Of a DNA stretch of 45,050 nucleotides, positions 42,113 to 45,050 are shown piece by piece. This DNA is from Nocardia arizonensis (lineage in GTDB: Bacteria; Actinomycetota; Actinomycetes; Mycobacteriales; Mycobacteriaceae), in assembly GCF_001310275.1 (NCBI RefSeq), contig NZ_LGYZ01000124.1:1-45050 (forward strand). Direction: 5' to 3'. The position numbers and the translations under genes are program-made. The notes below the pieces were generated by a model. It did not search any database and was not told where the DNA came from. It saw only the letters and a program-made list of their open reading frames with translations. The first letter of the stretch is position 1; each line of letters opens with the position of its first letter.

Positions 42113-42168
42113 GGCGATGAGTCTCGCGGCGGTTTCCCGTCTGTATCCATAGATCCGATGGACGCACT
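42113..42168 (+). repeat. 56-bp direct repeat, copy 2
   Basis: Differs from 32922-32977 at two positions. It ends two bases before the AGGAG ribosome-binding site of the RibD-like gene. Like copy 1 it contains the bases CGATGA, which end the VOC gene in copy 1 but no recognisable gene here. Confidence 0.92.
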
Positions 42169-42180
42169 AGAGGAGAGCGT

Positions 42181-42759
42181 ATGACCGCGACATATACCTT
42201 CGACGTCTTTTCCAGCCTCGACGGCTACGGCGGGGTCAACGGCGGCGACTGGGGTGGTTACTGGGGCAAGCAAGGCCCGGAACTGCTCGATCACCGCCTG
42301 GGGTTGTACGAGGTGGAACAGCGGATGGTCTTCGGGGCCAACACTTATCGGGTGTTCACGGAGTTGCTTGCCTCGGGCGCCGAGGAGTCGGTGCGTGACC
42401 CGTGGGTGACCAGGATGAGAAGCCTGCCGGCGACGGTGGTGTCGACTACGCTGACCGAACCTTTCGACTGGCCCGACGCGACCGTGGTGAGCGGTGACGC
42501 TGTCGATGTGGTCGCACGGCTCAAGAAGGAATCGGAGGTGCCGTTGCGCTCGCACGGCAGCCTTTCGATGAACCGGGCGCTGATGGCCGCGGGTTTGGTC
42601 GACCGCGTCCAGGTGACGGTTTTCCCCGTGATCACCGGGCGGACCGGTGATGACCCGATTTTCCAAGGTGCGGCCGACTTCGACCTCGAGCTGCTCGAGA
42701 GCCGGACGCTCGACCGAAACATCCAGGAGCTCATCTATCGGCCCACCCTGCATGCCTGA
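42181..42759 (+). CDS. RibD C-terminal/dihydrofolate-reductase-like protein
   Basis: 192 aa from ATG 42181 with AGGAG upstream. TYTFDVFSSLDGYGG (about 4-18) and RMVFGANTYRVF (about 49-60) are the YwjB/RibD-C type NADPH-binding fold; LRSHGSLSMNRALMAAGLVDRVQVTVFPVITG (about 122-153) is its second half. Known actinobacterial members are uncharacterised reductases. The cognate VOC gene may once have been its direct upstream neighbour. Confidence 0.88.
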   Translation: MTATYTFDVFSSLDGYGGVNGGDWGGYWGKQGPELLDHRLGLYEVEQRMVFGANTYRVFTELLASGAEESVRDPWVTRMRSLPATVVSTTLTEPFDWPDATVVSGDAVDVVARLKKESEVPLRSHGSLSMNRALMAAGLVDRVQVTVFPVITGRTGDDPIFQGAADFDLELLESRTLDRNIQELIYRPTLHA

Positions 42760-43135
42760 GCCTTCCACGCGACCCGCCCGGAACTCCCTCCGACCGACAT
42801 GCCGTGATCGGGCCGAGATCGGAGCGAGTCCTGGCCGAACCGCGTAGTTCATTGCGTCATTACCGGTTCAGCCCAGTCGGACGAGTGCTCACGACCCCGG
42901 GCAATACTTTGCCGGTGGTGGCGCCGAGCACGATCGCAGCCGCGGTCACGTCGGCAATCCCAGCCCGTCGAGGCCGTGGCGAGTGGCGGTGCGGGAGCGT
43001 TGCGCATGCGCCTGCCCTGCGCGAGTCCTGTCACAGTGACGCATTGAGGCCGTTCGAGCCAGTAGTTCAGGTATTCAGAACTGATGCGAGGGTCACACAC
43101 ACAAAGCACGTAGAACGTGTATTATCGAGTACGCG
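42760..43135. other. Intergenic stretch without a recognised gene
   Basis: No supported gene. A minus-strand segment about 43040-43109 (RISSEYLNYWLERPQCVTVTG) looks mildly protein-like but has no credible continuation. Confidence 0.4.
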
Positions 43136-43166
43136 GACCCGCCCCACACATGTGGCAAGGCGGGTC
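43136..43166 (-). terminator. Hairpin terminator of the DUF3800 gene
   Basis: GACCCGCC (43136-43143) pairs with GGCGGGTC (43159-43166), with an inner CCACA/TGTGG stem. It lies 21 bp past the end of the reverse-strand DUF3800 gene. Confidence 0.65.
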
Positions 43167-43187
43167 TTGCTGTATTCGGAGTTCTCA

Positions 43188-43874
43188 TCAGATCGCAGTC
43201 GGCCGACCGTCGACATCCGATGCGGCGAGGTAGTCGTCGTACCAGTTCCACGCGAAGCGGTTGCCCTTGTGCTGGTGCAGGCTCGCGTAGGTCGTCCAGG
43301 CAACAAGGTCGGCCATTTGTATCAGTTGCGAGCGCTTGGAGTCGTGGAACAGCGGGTCCTCGATGACATGGCGAGTGTTCAGCGCGAGGGCGCGGTGCGC
43401 GTCGAAATAGGTCTTGTCGGTTCCGTCGCCGTCCATGTTGACGATGCCGACCTCGTCGCGGCTCGCGAGGTTCCGGTCCCAGCGGCGCACGAGCGCCGCG
43501 TAGGTAGCTGCCTTCTCCTCGAAATACGCCTTGCCGCGGGCGTCGGTGCGACGGTAGACCGATCCGACGGTGATGTGAGGGCAGTCGCGCAGTGTCGTGA
43601 GGCAGTGCACCGCGACCTCACGGCCGAGGGTCTTCCACTGGGTCTCCGCTGGCGCGTTGGGCACGATCCGGGCGCGGCCGTTGATGTACTTGGTGGCGTG
43701 CAGTTCCTCGGATACCGGCACGGAGTGCTTGAGATACAGCTCTTTTCGCATCTCCAGTAGGTCGCGCAGACAGGCCCGCCACGCCTCGTGAGTGCAATCC
43801 AGCCAGCCGTAGACGATCCAGCCGGTGTCCTGGAAACCGGAGTCGTCGACGTAGATCAGCCGCAGGTCAGCCAT
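43188..43874 (-). CDS. DUF3800 protein (RNase H-fold-like)
   Basis: 228 aa from ATG 43874. LIYVDDSGFQ (about 6-15) has the paired Asp of the DUF3800 start, SEELHATKYING (about 54-65) the second acidic region, and HDSKRSQLIQMADLVAWTTYA (about 177-197) the terminal D-S-K..Q-x-AD motif. DUF3800 proteins are predicted RNase H-like metal-dependent nucleases common in phage-related and defence regions. Alone here, with a terminator behind it. Function unproven. Confidence 0.85.
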   Translation of the reverse strand: MADLRLIYVDDSGFQDTGWIVYGWLDCTHEAWRACLRDLLEMRKELYLKHSVPVSEELHATKYINGRARIVPNAPAETQWKTLGREVAVHCLTTLRDCPHITVGSVYRRTDARGKAYFEEKAATYAALVRRWDRNLASRDEVGIVNMDGDGTDKTYFDAHRALALNTRHVIEDPLFHDSKRSQLIQMADLVAWTTYASLHQHKGNRFAWNWYDDYLAASDVDGRPTAI

Positions 43875-44340
43875 GACGCACAACCCTACGGCCAACCTCC
43901 GACCACAGCGAAGGAACGGAAGCCTGGGAGGATCCGAATTCGGTTGCCGCTGGGCATCTTCGACTTCTGCCTGCCACCTTCGGACCGGGATCGTAGTCGC
44001 CGGACCGACTCGGGCGAGCCCGAAAGTGCCCGGTTCCTTGGCCGTGGCTGGTGGCCGGGTTCCGGTGTCGAGTTGACGGACCGATCCCTCGCCGACGACC
44101 GGGGCACGACCGCCACTGGGCAGCTGTCGGCACGGCCGGTGCCGCTACAGAATCGTTGCCGCAGAAACTGACTGGCCTGTTTCTCATTGGGACGGTCGCC
44201 AGGCGAAAACGGACTAAACCGGACTGCGTAGGCGTTGCCCGGCGACCCGTCCCGGGAGCTGAATGGAAAGAGCGGATCGCTATCAGTATTGCGTTCGGCT
44301 GATGGCCGCACAGAACAATCGCTGACTAGGAGGCGACGCC
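43875..44340. other. Divergent intergenic region
   Basis: No supported gene. It separates the DUF3800 gene from the TIG-repeat gene and should contain both promoters. The Shine-Dalgarno AGGAGG of the TIG gene is at 44328-44333. Confidence 0.45.
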
Positions 44341-45050
44341 ATGCCTACCATTACTTCCCTCTCACCGACCTCGGGGCCCACGACCGGGGGTACCAGTGTC
44401 ACGATCACGGGCACCGGGTTCACCGGTCCGACGACCGTGCGTTTTGGTACCACCGCAACAACTTTCACCCTCGATTCCCCCACGCAGATCACCGCCATCG
44501 CCCCGGCGGGATCAGCGGGCACGGTGCAGGTGACCGTGACCACCTCCGGCGGAACCAGCAATGGGGTCGGTTACACATATCTCGCGGTTCCGGCGTTGAC
44601 CGGTGTCAGCCCCGGTCAGGGGTCCACCTCGGGCGGGACGACGGTCATTCTGACCGGGTCGGGTCTGACAGGGGTTACCGCGGTCAATTTCGGTGGCACA
44701 CCGGCGACCTCGTTCACGGTCAACTCCAACACCCAGATCACCGCCGTCGCTCCCGCGGGGACCGGGACCGTGCAGGTCACCGTCACCACCGCGGGCGGAA
44801 CCAGCAACGGCGTCGCCTACACCTACGTCGCGGTTCCCACCCTCACCACGGTGATACCGAGTTCCGGGCCGACAGCCGGCGGCACAACGGTCATCTTGAC
44901 CGGAACCAATCTGACCGGGGCCACCGCGGTGAACTTCGGTGCGACACCGGCCACCTCGTTCACGGTCAACTCCGCGACCCAGATCACGGCCGTCGCTCCG
45001 GCGGGGACCGGGACCGTGCAGGTCACCGTCACCACCGCGGGCGGAACCAG
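44341..45050 (+). CDS. IPT/TIG-repeat surface-type protein (5' part)
   Basis: Runs off the window end after about 236 codons. Starts ATG 44341 with AGGAGG at a good distance. Three IPT/TIG immunoglobulin-like repeats of about 82 aa, each with PTSGPTTGGTSVTITGTGF, VNFGGTPATSF, QITAVAPAG and VQVTVTTAGGTSNG. The DNA repeats have a 246-bp period with near-identical stretches. No signal peptide precedes the first repeat. Similar all-TIG proteins are frequent in Nocardia and Streptomyces. Confidence 0.88.
   Translation, partial: MPTITSLSPTSGPTTGGTSVTITGTGFTGPTTVRFGTTATTFTLDSPTQITAIAPAGSAGTVQVTVTTSGGTSNGVGYTYLAVPALTGVSPGQGSTSGGTTVILTGSGLTGVTAVNFGGTPATSFTVNSNTQITAVAPAGTGTVQVTVTTAGGTSNGVAYTYVAVPTLTTVIPSSGPTAGGTTVILTGTNLTGATAVNFGATPATSFTVNSATQITAVAPAGTGTVQVTVTTAGGT

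Larger units (their letters stand above)
32922..42168. mobile_element. Candidate 9.1-kb inserted block between 56-bp direct repeats
   Basis: The block holds a truncated kinase gene, the ATPase/aminotransferase/APH operon and the ABC-3C operon. Collapsing the repeat would put the RibD-like gene about 60 bp after the VOC gene on the same strand. No integrase or transposase is inside, so the mechanism is open: excision in trans, homologous integration, or a segmental duplication. Inferred from the repeats and gene order only. Confidence 0.5.

Noticed and set aside
44341..45050. Minus-strand ORFs in the TIG region (Val/Pro-rich repeats)
   Set aside because: They are complements of the TIG repeats; the + strand has a good ribosome-binding site and domain motifs.

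Overview
The window is high-GC DNA (roughly two thirds G+C by eye) from a mycolic-acid actinobacterium, most likely Nocardia or a close relative such as Rhodococcus. This is inferred from a 3-ketosteroid 9-alpha-hydroxylase (KshA) preceded by two KstR-type boxes, a Ugp-like ABC operon, mycobacterial-style VapBC, an HD/LuxR regulator and a TIG/IPT-repeat protein. No rRNA, tRNA or CRISPR array was recognised. Most of the window is accessory DNA.

Layout. (1) 1-2.2 kb: an IS701-family element (51-1418; 30-bp inverted repeats, CTAG target duplication) next to a gene that has lost its 3' half. (2) 2.2-4.6 kb: a stand-alone N-6 DNA methylase with an N-terminal HTH and a C-terminal specificity-like region, translationally coupled to a 65-aa two-helix membrane protein. 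(3) 4.9-5.6 kb: an IS1380 remnant and a small reverse-strand ORF. (4) 5.7-7.0 kb: solitary kshA. (5) 7.0-8.8 kb: gene debris and an intact vapBC cassette bracketed by a 106-bp direct repeat that carries a lipoprotein gene tail. (6) 8.8-11.4 kb: a VOC protein divergent from a MarR regulator, then an AAA/DUF4143 ATPase preceded by three short iterated repeats. (7) 11.5-18.6 kb: an RpiR regulator and six genes for a Ugp-type ABC importer with a phosphodiesterase and a tyrosine-type phosphatase. (8) 18.7-28.5 kb: a type I restriction-modification operon (methylase-like HTH protein, hsdM, hsdS, hsdR) surrounded by antitoxin genes whose toxins are deleted or truncated. (9) 28.6-32.9 kb: HD/LuxR regulator, ABCG-like exporter, small SecB-like ORF, VOC protein. 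(10) 32.9-42.2 kb: a 9.1-kb block between two 56-bp direct repeats, holding a decapitated Ser/Thr kinase, a three-gene overlapping operon (STAND ATPase, class V aminotransferase, APH-type kinase) and a three-gene ABC-3C conflict system. (11) 42.2-45.05 kb: a RibD/DHFR-like reductase, a DUF3800 protein and the start of a TIG-repeat protein.

How the genes work together. Type I RM, the orphan methylase, ABC-3C, DUF3800, several TA loci and IS elements make this a defence and mobile-element neighbourhood. At three TA loci the antitoxin survives and the toxin is broken. Two cargo blocks lie between long direct repeats with no recombinase inside. If the 56-bp repeat were collapsed, the VOC gene and the RibD-like gene would become adjacent, which suggests the 9.1-kb block was inserted between them. 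The best candidates for undescribed biology are the STAND ATPase/aminotransferase/APH operon, the pseudo-methylase of the RM operon, and the repeat-bounded cargo blocks.
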